Of a stretch of DNA of 64,000 nucleotides, positions 1 through 14,000 are shown in pieces. The translations under genes and the position numbers were made by a program. The notes beneath the pieces were generated by a model, which did no database searches, was not told the origin of the DNA, and saw only the letters and a list, made by a program, of their open reading frames with translations. Source of the stretch: Trichinella spiralis (lineage: Eukaryota; Nematoda; Enoplea; Trichinellida; Trichinellidae); the NCBI GenBank assembly GCA_000181795.3, contig CM012953.1, forward strand, positions 9,111,083 through 9,175,082, read 5' to 3'. Each line of letters opens with the position of its first letter. Position 1 is the stretch's first letter.

Positions 1-1533
1 TGATATTCAAAATGAATGAAAGTACTGTCATGCGATGAGCAACATCTACTATCATCCAATGTTGTAAAATAAAAGTCTCATTTATTTATTAATATTTTAT
101 TGATTGACTGGGAGTTATAATGCATAATTGAAAAACGATACAACAAGACAGTAATGCTTCAATGAAATGAAAATACTTTTTTAAAACTACAAATTTGAAA
201 AAAAAGAAATGTGCCAAAGGTCAAATCTAAATTAACCTACTCATCAATTTATTTTATTAAAATTAAACAAAGAGTTTAAAATGTATCGTGACAAAAATGC
301 GCATAAATTTTTAAAATTATTCATTTTAAATCTGTTTAATAAAACTATTTTAACTGTACAAAGCTTTTGCAAATAAATTTGTTTATAATCGAAATAATAA
401 TAATGAAAATTGACAAATAATTGACCAATTTCAATGGGCATAGGTGGTTTCAAAAATCTCATCGATTTTATATTTAAATTTCAAATTTTTTTGAATTTTT
501 AAATTTAAATTAATAATTCGAAGAGCATTATTATAAGAATTAGAAAATAAAATTTTCTCCGTGAAAAAAGACACTTACTAAAGGTTGGATTTGAAATGTT
601 TGCATAAAAAAACAGGGAGAAGTGATGAGAATAAAAAGAAATCTCAATATCCGTACATCTGCATATGTGTACTGCTTTGCTGTTTGACCTCTCTTCTCAG
701 AGACTCCCCCTGCACAACTGTGCATGGCAAATGTGCAGTTGCCGGGCCTGAAGATGCGCTGACCTCGTTTATTGGCAAACAGTCAAAAAAGACACAAACC
801 CGAATGCTTTTTTGTTTGTCTACTGGGTGGGTAAATGTTCAAAATTTGAACGCAACTTAATTTTATAAAGGAAATTTATTATTTTATTTATTCTTTTCCA
901 TTGAAAATTTAAACAAATTGCCATTAAAAGGTGATAAATAAGAATTACTGCTTGGGAAAAAGTGATCAATATAATATGATCAATGTCGTACCAATCAATC
1001 ATATCATGCATCATTGTCACAGTCGAGCCGGTTTTACTTTTTTTACAGTAATTAAAAGAAAAAAAATTAAGAATAATTTGAAATTCAAATGAAACAAATG
1101 TAATTTCTTTTTAAATTAAAACATATAAATTGAATATTAAAAAAAGTATTTCTAAAAAAATTTTTAAATAAACTTTGAAGTTTATTGTTTGAAATGGTTC
1201 AAAAAATGGTTTATTGCAAATAACCGTAATTAATTTGTGTGTTTTTGAGCGTTGACCTGAATTAATTGTCAGTTTCGACGTTCGAAAAATTTGCAATCAC
1301 TTGTCAATCGTTTGAAATAGTTTAACTGAAGTTCAGTTATAAGTTAATAAAAAAAGAAAAGAAAAAAAAACCACCGTTTCAACTAAATTAAACAACAATA
1401 TAAAAACACTAACCTTCTCATCATCACAAATTATTATTATTATTACTACTATTATTTTTTTATATAGAATTATTGTACTTTTTTATTTTGTGTCAGTTGT
1501 GGTCGTGCAATGAATTCCAATAATGATTTAGAG
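1..1533. other. Gene-poor AT-rich DNA
   Basis: No coding exon could be supported here. The only compositionally different part is about 690-780, which is richer in G and C and holds a near-palindromic TGCACA...TGTGCA stretch. The short open frames there show no recognisable family. Confidence 0.5.
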
Positions 1534-1543
1534 ATGAACTTCG
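1534..1543. repeat. Target-site duplication, left copy (ATGAACTTCG)
   Basis: This is a perfect 10-base direct repeat of 2980-2989, immediately outside the left inverted repeat of the transposon. Confidence 0.7.
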
Positions 1544-2979
1544 GGTTTGGTCCCACTTGGGCTCAATTTTATTCCCATTCGGTCCCACTTTTCATTTATT
1601 GGTCGTTGTACTCGCTATTTTATTATTGGTCGTTGACGTCGACTCCTATTAGAAACGTAAAGTCGTAGAAAAATTGGGGTTTCCTTGTCCAGATAGAGCA
1701 TTGGAAGTAGGATCTTCCCTAATAATGGGCTGTAAATTTATAGAATATCAGAAATGTCAAAGAAATCTCGGAGGGATCTAGTGTGCGTTTGCGAAATAGC
1801 CATGACCCCATGTGAATTACACTGTAGACAACATACTTATGGTGCGTCATGTTAGTAAGATGCTCCTTCATTAGAACTCTTAGATAAAATNNNNNNNNNN
1901 NNNNNNNNNNNNNNNNNNNNNNNNNNNNNNNNNNNNNNNNNNNNNNNNNNNNNNNNNNNNNNNNNNNNNNNNNNNNNNNNNNNNNNNNNNNNNNNNNNNN
2001 NNNNNNNNNNNNNNNNNNNNNNNNNNNNNNNNNNNNNNNNNNNNNNNNNNNNNNNNNNNNNNNNNNNNNNNNNNNNNNNNNNNNNNNNNNNNNNNNNNNN
2101 NNNNNNNNNNNNNNNNNNNNNNNNNNNNNNNNNNNNNNNNNNNNNNNNNNNNNNNNNNNNNNNNNNNNNNNNNNNNNNNNNNNNNNNNNNNNNNNNNNNN
2201 NNNNNNNNNNNNNNNNNNNNNNNNNNNNNNNNNNNNNNNNNNNNNNNNNNNNNNNNNNNNNNNNNNNNNNNNNNNNNNNNNNNNNNNNNNNNNNNNNNNN
2301 NNNNNNNNNNNNNNNNNNNNNNNNNNNNNNNNNNNNNNNNNNNNNNNNNNNNNNNNNNNNNNNNNNNNNNNNNNNNNNNNNNNNNNNNNNNNNNNNNNNN
2401 NNNNNNNNNNNNNNNNNNNNNNNNNNNNNNNNNNNNNNNNNNNNNNNNNNNNNNNNNNNNNNNNNNNNNNNNNNNNNNNNNNNNNNNNNNNNNNNNNNNN
2501 NNNNNNNNNNNNNNNNNNNNNNNNNNNNGTGTCCTACATGATAAGGTACAAGCGTTGCTGCTTAATTATCGATTAGGTTTGTTCCATCACCGGAGCTGGA
2601 TTTTCTATTTTTTCCTTACTGAATTTCTGGTATTTATTCTATTTTAATATAACATATTTAGAAACACTTTTTTTTTGCGACTGACGAAACTTAAAACGAA
2701 CTATGCTGTATGGAATAATGCTTTTTTTCATTTTTTATGTTACGTTTTTAATATTACTCTTTTCCGGTCCTAAATTCTGTACATGAAAAACTGTTACATG
2801 TATTCCCTGGGGAAAGATTTGAACCCTTGATCTGATACACAAGGATTACTGTGATGAAAAAGACTTTACGGTCTAATAAAATAGCGAGATTACGGACTAA
2901 TAAAATAGCAAGGACAACGACCAATAAATGAACAGTGGGACCGAATGGGAATAAAATTGAGCCCAACTGGGACCATCCC
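1544..2979. mobile_element. TIR DNA transposon, probably Mutator-like, with internal assembly gap
   Basis: The ends at 1544-1625 and 2979-2898 are inverted copies of each other. They share a core reading TTGGGCTCAATTTTATTCCC and differ at about six positions over 82 bases. The element is flanked on both sides by the same 10 bases, ATGAACTTCG, at 1534-1543 and 2980-2989, which is what a target-site duplication looks like. Mutator-like elements make 8-11 base duplications and often have long inverted ends. Between 1700 and 1860 a broken frame (stops present) resembles a FLYWCH-type zinc finger, with spaced Gly, Phe, Cys and His residues; such domains occur in some Mutator-like elements. Positions 1891-2528 are N, so any remaining transposase cannot be read. 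The TIR and duplication are seen directly; the superfamily is inferred. Confidence 0.7.
1891..2528. other. Assembly gap (638 N)
   Basis: A run of N falls wholly inside the inverted-repeat element. This suggests that the repeat content defeated assembly; the true length is unknown. Confidence 0.99.
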
Positions 2980-2989
2980 ATGAACTTCG
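2980..2989. repeat. Target-site duplication, right copy (ATGAACTTCG)
   Basis: This is a perfect 10-base direct repeat of 1534-1543, immediately outside the right inverted repeat of the transposon. Confidence 0.7.
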
Positions 2990-4487
2990 CATCTCGATTG
3001 TGCACTCGAACAATTTCGATTCATATAATTGAACAATATCAATTTGATAGATTTCTTTAATTGGAAAATTTAATTGCAATTTATTTTTAGACTGCTTTCC
3101 AGCCAATTTACTATAGAACTGGATTGAATAACTTTTGATTGATTCAAAATTCAAGGTTACGATGATAAGCGTGATTTTTACAAAACACAGTATACCGTCG
3201 TGAACGAGCAGAATAGCAAAATTAATATTTCAAATTAAAAAAAAACCTTATTAACAACGAAAAACAACAATAATAGACTATAATTCACCATAATAGCATA
3301 CATTTTCAAATTTGAAATCCCTTTCTTCAATTTGAATACTGTTGAACAAGATTATGCAATTTAGTGCATTTAAGATATACATATTTTGGTTATTCATTTA
3401 ATAAATTACTGATACATTAAACTTAAATTTCAACGAAAATGATCAACACAACGTGCTTCTTTAATCGACAACTGACAAATTAGAAATTGCTGTTCACCTA
3501 AATTGATTTCTTTATGTGATTAATCTTCAAAAAATTATTGCAGAATTGAAAATATGAAACAAATGAAAAATTTGCGAACAGTACAACTTACTTTTTCAAC
3601 TAGCGGCAGATTTGGTAAAGATTTTATACCAAACGCCCGATTGCGCTTGTATTCAACAGGCATGCAGGTTCCAGTTTTTGCAGAAGACAGATTTTGATGG
3701 GTCCATTTTTTGGGTCAGAGATATCTGAGCAAGATGGCAAAAAGAGCCATTTATAAGACATCAAATAAATTAAGGTTAAACGCATGCATTCATTCGTTCA
3801 TACGTTCATTCATTGCACCCACTTGTTGAAGTTTGCAACTGAAATTATTTGCTATCATTTGAATAACCAGTACAATGAACGAAAAATTAACAAATAAGAA
3901 CTATTTAATTTACTATAACATTTTGCTACTTTTCGCAACATCACTATATGCAAATTATAGATATATCATATTTACACCGATTCAATAAAATTGTTTTACG
4001 ATTTTTACTGTAAGTAATATGGCGAAAATTTTTCAAATATGCCTTATAAATATCAATATGTAATAATTATCCATTCAAAATTTTTCTCATTTGCATAAAA
4101 TTCTACTCATTTTCTGAGTAGAATAATCATGAATGAAGGTCAACAATTGACCGTTCCCTTTTAAAAATGAATTTACATTTGCAATTCTATATATTCTATA
4201 CATATAACGTCGATTTGAAAAAAGACCAAAAAAACCAACCCAATCAACCATACATACATAGATATATATATATTAAACAATTTTATTACAGAAACATAGC
4301 AATAACATGGCGATGTAAATGTTTCGTATGCATATATAGAGAAAATTTTCAATAACGATGTTGTACAACTGCACTGAAAAACAAGCAGTCAGTTGAACGC
4401 TGTTGAGGTGTGACGGTTGCTTCATCAGGAAGGAATAACAAATGCATTATTATGCAGGTAGATTTACATAAATGTAAAGCGACAAAT
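2990..4487. other. Intergenic DNA downstream of cyclin T
   Basis: No supported gene. The part next to 4488 should contain the 3' untranslated region of the minus-strand cyclin T gene. Confidence 0.5.
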
Positions 4488-7400
4488 TCAAACGCAAAAT
4501 TTCGCTTCCGGCGGAGCGTTATCATTACCGTTGGACTTTCGAATAGCACTTGAATCGACGGTACTGCGTGGTTGCTTGCTTTTCACCAATGCAGAATCGT
4601 CCATATTCGCGTGGCGTTTGTGATTTTTAGCGTCGCGTGAATTGCCGGCGACGCTATTCACAGCACCAAGCATGCCATCACCGTCCTGTGGATGCTGGGG
4701 CAATGGCTGCTGGTGTTGTTGGATCTGCTGCCATGGTTGTTTCTGATGATCAGCAGTGTCCTCCTTCACGGTGCTTGTGCTCGTATAGGATGGTTTAATT
4801 TCAGCTGCACCGGAAGACTGCTGATCTTTGGCAGCGTTCGTCAAATATGGAATAAAGCTCTTCCGCTGAGCTTTCGATTCTGCATTGTCCAACCCAGAGG
4901 TTGGATTCGCTTCACGTTCACGCTCCCGCCTTTCCTTGTACAATTTCAAGTCGATAACGCTGTGTGGCTGGGAAGCGTGGTGGCTACTTTTGCTTTCCAA
5001 ATTTGTCGTAGCCCCATCGTCGTCGTTGTTCGTCACCGGATCAGCGAGGTGATTCGCATCACCTCTCCCAACCTGCTCTTCCTGCTGCTCACTCTGCAAT
5101 ACAGGCTGGTTATGACACGGCCCGGCGGTAGTTGACACGTGCCCGGATGAGATGCTGGCGCTCAAATTCACATTTTCCGCTTCCACGGACCTTTGAGCAA
5201 ATTCCGTGGAATTGGCCATTCCGGGTGTTTCTGAGCCAGCTTCACCACCCTGCACCGCAACTACCTGACCTTCACGACGAACAAACCGACGAAGCCGGTA
5301 TTTGTCAGGTAGCCTCTCACGAATACCGGCAAATTCATGTGCAAGCTCTGCAAAATCCAAATCGTGCAGGAAAAGTTTTAACTTCAATTCCTTTCATATA
5401 TACCTTGTAAAGTGTCCATCGTTATATTTGGATCCACATACTCGTACCACGGCTTGCCTTCTTTCGATGGAGGAATCTGAAATACAAAAGATGAATTGTA
5501 ATTTTAACCTTCGTAAAAACTTGAATCACTACCGTTGATATGAATATTACATGTGTATAATTTGAAATTTAGAAATAAATGACTACGCATGCGTTCAACT
5601 TTGATATTTATACTTTTAATTATTCAATTAATCAAATTTCTCAACCCATCTATTTATGCAAATGCACTATTCACAATGCTACAGCACCCAACAGTTGGGG
5701 CAAAAATAGAAAAGAACCAATAACATTCTCATTCTCTCAATGAACTCTTCTCTCTCAACCAAGACCATAACTTCTTACCAATTTCTTCAACAATTTTTAT
5801 ACAATAACATATGTTGACAACGAATATTCTACTTACGTTTCCATTTACATTTATTGAACTCCATTTTGATAATGATGGAGCAGAAAGTTGTCATTTTTAA
5901 CCAAACAATCAGTGCTCGAAGTTTGATGCTGATTAAAAAATCTGAATCCCGCAGAACAGAACAGAACAGAACTGAACTGAATTCTCATATTTAAGTGGCA
6001 TCTACTTCGAGACTGACCAGACAGGTAACATATTAACAGCAACTAGCAGAGGTAAAGAAAACGACACTACCTCCCATTTTGCCCAGCTGCACGCCAAATG
6101 TATACAGATGCAAGCAACCACAGCAGGGCGATAACGTAGGCAAAAGGTCGACCAGTGTAAGCTAAAATATAATAAAAAACAATAAAAATTATGTAAATTA
6201 GAACTCTACAATGAATAATGCAATAAAGCACCAACCTGTCAGTAGCAAAAAAATAAGCACTGTGTGCTAAATCTTTGGGAGCTTTGATCAACTGACAACA
6301 TCGTACTACATGCGCGTGAGGGTGAACCACATTTATATCAAACCCTAAAAGCGACGAAAGCTCGTTAAATTGCAAAAAACCATAAAATTTATACTACCTA
6401 ACGTTTGCAGAAGAATATTCTCAAAAGTGATAATTTTTTGAGCCTCTTCTGCATATCTCTGAAAAACAAAATTATCAAAAATTTATAAGAAGCAAAAGAA
6501 ACAAATAAACATACAGGTGAATTGGTCTCTAATGAAGGAGCATCACGATATTGCAAGGCATATGATACCTTTACCACATATTCTAGTTTTCGGGGACATT
6601 CCTCAACTTTTGCAGACAAGAAAAGCGCAGCAGCAGCAACATCCTGTAAAACAAGATACAATAAATGTTCAAAAATAATCTCAGAGTTCATTCAAACAAA
6701 ATTTATTCATCTGAAACTTTGCTGTTACACTTACAAATCTTGGGAACCGTTGAAATGAATGAAACACGTAAAAGCGATGCATATAAACAATAGCCGTATT
6801 CAAAGACAACTGACTCCTAAAAACACAATACAATACATTTTACAAACACAGGCCAAATAGACTGTAACCTCAAATATATGAAATTATGTAAATTGTTTCA
6901 CATTACAGCTATTTATACATATTTATTTTATAAAATAAAAATAAAAAGTAAAAACGGTAGCATCAATGTGTGATAATAAACCACTCTTTTAGATGTTAAT
7001 AAAATGACGCTATTACAATGTTAAATAATCAGAAAAGCAGTAATTATAAATGTGCATACATATGTAAACGCAAACACGGAAAAGAGCAATTTCAAAAACC
7101 TGACTGAATAAACAGTTGCAAATTTTAAAAAATTAAATTAAAACACTTTCAAGCAATTCGATAATAAACTAATTCTCTGAAAATATACTTAAAATTCAAA
7201 AATTAATTATCATACTAATATCACAATTGCGTTACATATCACAATGCGATATATCACAATTAAATTTATCATTTAATAAAAATTGGTTTTAAAGAATAAA
7301 GTAACTTACAAGCCCTATCAATTACATGTAACAGTGATAAAAAAGTCAGTATAGGAAACTGAAAAGATACGATATATTTCATTTTAATGCAATGAAATTA

Positions 7401-7813
7401 ACTGTAGTTAACATGTAAAACGTGCAATTTACAGGACTGAAAATGTTAACTGCCATCAAAAACTATTTTAAGCAATGCTTCGAAAAAGACATGCGTAAAA
7501 CTATTCCATTAACACACAATGTTTGCAAACTGCAGCATAAATTACTAAAAAAAATTACACATCACACCCTAAAAACTGTTCTGAAATTACTGAGATGAAG
7601 AAACACGAGCCAATGTTAAGCGTAAACAACAACAAAAACGTGAACTTACAAGCTTAATTTGGAACCCATTTCAGCAATATGATTAGCAGCTTGCTGCCGA
7701 TATGCTAGCTCCTTCGCTTGATCATAACCCGCAAGAATACTAGGACATTTCGCAAGTCTCTCATCGGAAAACAGCCACCGGGAACTTTCTTGCGATTGTC
7801 CAAGAGATTCCAT
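4488..7813 (-). CDS. CCNT: Cyclin T (P-TEFb cyclin subunit), 8 exons, 522 aa
   Basis: Cyclin T pairs with CDK9 to form P-TEFb, the nuclear kinase that releases paused RNA polymerase II. Coding exons on the minus strand are 7813-7650, 6816-6735, 6643-6515, 6458-6398, 6344-6236, 6161-6071, 5476-5404 and 5347-4488, with all phases agreeing. The start is the ATG at 7813. Both cyclin boxes are intact: residues about 10-150 include [25 protein letters not shown] and LFLSAKVEE, and about 150-260 include [16 protein letters not shown]-like AYFFATD and [17 protein letters not shown], the cyclin T hallmark. The last exon encodes a polar, disordered tail with Gln/His-rich and Arg/Glu-rich stretches (for example [11 protein letters not shown]). 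At 522 residues it is shorter than vertebrate CCNT1/2 (about 730). The donor after exon 5 is the weak GTTGGT. Cyclin K is the alternative, but the box-2 sequence favours cyclin T. Confidence 0.93.
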
Positions 7814-10800
7814 GCCGTCTCACCCACTACAGCAATGCAGAAATTGAGCAACCGAACGCTGTTGAAACCAACGTACAGTATGAAAACAACTAACTGAAAG
7901 TCAGGTATATATATACTAAAGAAGACAATAGCGTTATAAAGAAAATAATTACAGGTGGATAATTAAATATACAATTACAAAATTAATCCAAAAATAATTA
8001 TGTTTAAAAATAATTATATACAATTATAGATAAAGCATTTTTTTCAATGAATAAAAACAGCACAACAAATGGCGCCAGTCTTTTGTCATGCATAACCTTT
8101 CATTGCATAAAGAAGACAAAGAATTTATCAAAACAAGTAAAAAGCAAAAAACAGAATAAAATCTTTCTCTTCTGTTAATGCTCAATTAAGTCACACCTTC
8201 ACTGAGTAAACAAGGAAAACAATGAAATTAGCAAACAACAACGTGAATATACGTGACCTATAATCAAGTTATTAAGAAGGAAATGAGTCAGTCTAGGCAA
8301 GATGCTATTATTTATCACTCTTTTATTCTTTACCACGCTATCTAAAATTATTCTCCAATGTTATGTCCTACTACCATATTGGTCAGATTAGCTTACTTAT
8401 GCTGACCTGCATTAAGCATGGAAAAGATCCGTATCTGACAATAGATCAAACCGTCAAACCGATTAGGTCATAAGATGACCGCATTTATTTCTTTGTTTAA
8501 ATAACAATAACAGCCTACTGTAAAAAATATTTCTTGTAAAATATTAATCAGCAAAAGAACAAGTATTAAATTGGTTACCAACAATACCACTATGCTTTTG
8601 CTTTTTGCAAGAAATTTAAACTTTGGCAAGTTAATAATTTTCAAATTGCAAATAAATTGTATTCCATTTTCTCCAAATGCTGTGCCATTTTTGCCTTTTC
8701 TAAAGGAAATATTGATATAAAATGCACTAAATATTATGTTTTATTCAAAAAATAGATTGCAAGTATTTATGAATTCATATTTTTTAATAAGAAAAATCAT
8801 AATTATTTTACGCAGATATTGCCAAATATTCGTTCAGCAATTAACATTTGCATTTGTATTTGCATGTTGATGCATGCATGCATTAAGAAATAAGAACAGT
8901 ATTAATAGCCCGCTGAGAAAATGTTAGAGATGACGAATGATAGGTCAAAAGTTTAACATTCATGTAATAAATGCAAAACAAACGCGGGAAGTAATTAAAT
9001 AAATGTATACTGTACTTTTCATAAATATTTTTATGATATACAAGAATAGTTAAACAAAGTTTAGTACTTGGAACAGATACATTTCCACACTGTTCTAATA
9101 TTTTGAATCATAGAACATTACTCCTTAGTAAAGTAGATTCGAATTTTAAACTGCCATAGTTTGCAATCAGCTGCCTAGTATGCACATAGCAAGCAAAATG
9201 TTCTTAATTTTTGATGCATCTTCTTACTATTTTGAGCAAAGCAAGCTTCTCAAAGTTGGCACTGTAGTGCTTTATTGTTCAAAAACTGTTTTTGAACAAT
9301 TCTTTTGTCGGTTGTACAGATTCTTAACATTTGTTATAACTGATATTCATATTTAACATCACTGTTTAATTTAATCGTTTGTCATCACAGTGTAGATTAT
9401 AATTTGTGTTTAAATTTAAATGTCCACATTTTTGTAAACTGTAACTCAGTACAAAACCCAATTTGCTTCACTTTTGCAAATTGTGAATGATTTGCCTGAC
9501 CTTTGGATACGTGGAATTCTGCTGCCAAGCGATCTGCTATTTTAATAATTACCCAGTTTTCATCACATATGGGTCGAGTAACTTATGGCTTTTGATTAGC
9601 CATTCAGTTTTGATCGTTGATTGGATAATTGTTTTCCATCAAAGTTTTCCCAAATATGGGACGCTTCACCATTAAATTCCCTTATATGGACATAAATAAT
9701 CACATTTCCCAATTTTTATAACAATTCTTTTGTTTTATAACTGAACTGCATCATTATTGCCTCTATTATCTAAAAAATCTCAAAGCAATGATGAGGAAAA
9801 AAGCGCAAAGAAATTGACGCTAAACAAAGCTGTTTGAAAATCTTTTAAGAGTGAAACTTAAAAATGACTAAGAAGTGGACTGTATGGGTTTTTTGTAGAT
9901 AATTTAAAACCAATTTATGAAGCAGAATTCAATTTTATTCAGTTGGAGCAAAAAAGACAGTGAGCCAGCGGCTAAGGTACAGTAAAGTTCGGTTAGATAG
10001 CTTATATCTCGAATATATCTCTTATTTTTAATTCCATTTTAAATACCATTCTGTAACAACATTTAGTTTTTATTTTTCATTTTATCAACAATTCAAGATC
10101 AACTTGTGATATTCGGTGGCGCCAACGCCTTTTGTTGACTGAAGATTATTAATCACACACAAATGCTGACATCAAAGAATGCGATGTTCACTGCAGAGTG
10201 AATTTGAAGCAGCTTTTACAGCTTTTCTGCTTGGTGCTGTTCATCGCTTTTTTTCGCTTCCAAAGTGCTTTACTTTTATCCATCCGCGTTCATAAACACC
10301 GTTCAAAAGAAATGTCAGCCAACAGTTGCTTTCACTCGTCGTATAAATTATCTTCTTAGCTAGCAATTAAATGAGATTTATGCCTAAGGTTGTTTTCTGT
10401 TTGACAGATACTGTTCTGATGAAAGCTAGTTGAAGGCTATTCAAGTACAAAGGGAAAACTTAAAATGGATAAATTATCCACAGCTGCAGTTTTCAGCTAA
10501 AACTGGGAGTGGTGATTACTGAATTTTAGAATCGAAATACTTTTCTGATTTTGCCTGAATGTTCTCTGAAAATATTTCTGTCTTGCAAAAGAATTCAATC
10601 TTTTCAATCTTTCTTTCCCTCCCGTTCACAAGAATTATTGTTTTTCTTCTTGTTTCATTTAAATAAAAAATAAAATCTGGAATTTAGTTTAAAATAGAAA
10701 TTTGTGGTTATACATTTTGTATAAACTGTATTAAATTTGTTTTTCAATATCTAAAGTAAAACCGACTACTGGGTTGACTAAACATTCAAGTTGCAATTGT

Positions 10801-11062
10801 ATTACCATCATAACCAAATGTTCAATATTCCAGATCTGTTGCATTTCAAAATCATTTTTTAAACAAAACTGAAAGCAAAGAAAATTATTTTTCATCTCAC
10901 GTTATCATCTTCCTCTAGCATTGCATATTTTTTGCCAAAATATGATCATTGCTGATTGTCCTCGTCGGCAGGCATAAAGCATATATTAATCTTTCATTCA
11001 TTTATTTTATTATAAACTGCCGATGAAAATCAATAAATTTATTCAACAACAAAAACCAATTA
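7814..11062. other. Intergenic DNA between cyclin T and TYW1
   Basis: About 3.2 kb without a supportable gene. The left end should hold the cyclin T promoter and the right end the TYW1 3' untranslated region. Sequence around 10.1-10.35 kb is less AT-rich, but I recognise no exon there. Confidence 0.5.
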
Positions 11063-14000
11063 TTATGAGCCTTTCGATTTTCTGTACCAACGCTGATCTT
11101 CAGGATCGAAGCCACGCTGTGAAGCACCAAACAACGCCCAGTCAGGAGTTTTAGCCATGTAATCGTAACTTGTAAATGATATACCATCTTTCTTGAATCT
11201 TTCTGCCAATGAAAAAAACTTTTCATAATCAATCCACGTATACCACTGACCATGAATTTTGAACTATAATTTCAATATATATACATAATTTGTAATTGTT
11301 CTTATTAATCAAATATACAATACAATAGTTACATTTAATTTTGCAATAAGAACGCAATTTGAATGTTCATGCTCTGCCGCAATGTCGTAATCATCCAACT
11401 GAAACACAAGTTGCTGCACAAAATCAACCACGTCTGCATGCCATGGCACGTTGGCCATCGTAATTTTACTGTCTTTCGAATCACCGCAATAAGTTACACC
11501 CTAAATGTGTTGGAAATCATCAACTGCATTCAATTTACAAAGAAATTACAATTACAATAATTTACATCTGCACAAAATAACTTTATATTTGTTTTTGTTT
11601 ATTTGAAAAATAAACATATCTTTTATGCAAGATATACATATATATATATATTTTACTACCTTCACTTCGACAAAATCTGGTTGACCACGTTTTATAAGTG
11701 CCGCGTATTGCGAAACTTCATTCATGTTGTACCGATTCACCAGTGTTAATCGATATACGGTTCTTTGTTTCTTTGTGAAAAAAATTATTGAATTTGAAAA
11801 TTTGAAACAGTTGTTAAAAAATTTTTTTAACATACTTTTTCTCTTAATATATCAATGCTGTTCATTAGACGTTGCCAAAAATCTCGAAACAAAGGACGAT
11901 CAATCTCTTTTAGGGATTCTTTAGATGCTGCATCAACACTCAAGTAAAGCTGAGTTACTGGAATTAAATTCCTTAAGTAATTTAATTTTATGACAGTGTG
12001 ATTGTTATAATTGTTTTTTTTACTCTATTGCCGAAGGAAATTGAGCATTTGTTACCAAAAATGTAGATATATTTAAGCTGTGCATCTTAGAAATCAATTC
12101 ATTGATATGGGGGTACATGATTGGCTCTCCAACCAAAGACAAGGCGCAATGACGAACCGTTGACGATTCTTCAAATCGAGCATCTTTAACTCCAGGTACA
12201 CCTAAACATTTGAACAAATAATAATCAATCCATTATATAAAGCAGGACTACCCAACCTTCGATAACATGAGGAATGCATAAATAAATAAAAAATTTATCC
12301 GAGGGCTGCACCCAGAATTAAATGCAGTATGTATGTAATAAAACGGACATAAAATCACAGTCTTTTTTCAGGAATGGATCAAGAGAGTTAAGTGGGGGTA
12401 TTTCTGTATATACATATATATTCAATTACTTGTAGAGTCCCACTGCTAGTTAGGCCATGCAAGCACAGTAAAAAAGAAAATAAAGCCATGGTGCTTATAA
12501 AAGTTTTTATTAAAACAGCAAACAAGATGTTTTTGCAAAAATAAAAAATGAAAGTTGCAAAAAAAATTTTCAGAATTGCCGGGGAATTGCTTTAAAAACA
12601 TGCTAATGTTTTACTGACACATCTAACATTTGAAAAACATATGGATATATTGTGATAGTGCAACATCGAGGGATAGAATTAAAATATTTAACTGATATAT
12701 AGGATAAAAGAAAAACATAATACCTCGAAATTGACGAACCATTTTCTTGTGCCCTTCTAAAGAGTCAGAGAGAATTTTTTCCGCAGGATCAGTTTTCCAT
12801 TTCCATTCTGTTCCAACAGGATTGGAATGATGTCGCCAACAGAATACGCATTTATTCGCGCATGCAAGACTCGGTGTCATTTCCATACACTGGTGGCTGT
12901 TGATACCGTAAAACGTATGCTTATAACAACCCCCACGACCACGAAGCATAGACTGAAAAAATTTTTTTCACTCTCACGCATAAAAAATTTGAAATTCATA
13001 TTTATTGAAAAAGAACTAATCTATTCAAATTTTGTGAATAAGAATCCAACTTTTCAGAAGCACCTCTACTCAAGGTAGTTATTACGTATTGCTTTTAAAA
13101 AATCATTAAGTCAAATTTAATGAAACTCGACTTCTGACACGATGAACAATATGCACAATATTATTGAAATGAAATAATCCAACACTATATTTAATAATTA
13201 ATTATTGAATGAAAACAATTTTTAGCTCGAATTTTCGAAACTGTTTAATATTTAATCTTTTTTCAATTATAATAAATTCGTGTAAATTATACAGAAAAAG
13301 AATGTGCAAGTGAATAAATGGAACGTACTTTGGTCCACCTACAAATTTTCACACCCGAGTGAGTTCCAACAAGATGATAACCTTGTTTTGTGAGAGATTT
13401 TCTCAAGGTGGGAGTGAGCATCTCTTTAATTTTGTTCGAATCATTCGTGACATTTGTAAAATCTTCAACAATAAAGAAAAGACATTAAAAATAATAAACG
13501 AACGTATCACTACACATCTCTCACATATATCTTCAATGTCGCCGACATTATTTGCGCTGTTCTCGGCATCTTCGGCATCACTGGAATTTTCATTTTCATC
13601 ATGCCAAACAGATACCCTTTTCTGAAAGAGTATAAAATTAAAAATTAAAATAACCCAAAGTTGCTATTCGTACATTGTCGTGCAATGATGAAAATTTCGA
13701 AACTTCACGAACTTCAAGGTATTTTATCAATTGTAAGGACCATTTGAGAAAATCGGACTGAATATGATCAAAATTGTCTTCTTCGGTAAGATAAAGTGGT
13801 AAAATGTTGTTCGCCTTGAGCAAAAGCAAATGTTTGCTCAATTTGATAGCAACCTAGAGAAGCAAACAAAAAAAAACAAAAATCAATAATTAATGAAAAT
13901 TAACAATAATTGAATTATGAAAAAAACTGATCCACACAAATTATTGAATGTCACGACAAATATTAATACGGTGAACAAAAATGCTTTCTCATTTACAATT

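Noticed and set aside
585-860. 91-codon open frame in a G+C-richer patch
   Set aside because: Both strands are open there, no family is recognisable, no splice context fits, and the end lies in AT-driven sequence.
4692-5410. Long plus-strand frames opposite the cyclin T tail
   Set aside because: They are antisense shadows of the last cyclin T exon, whose frame continues a conserved cyclin box.
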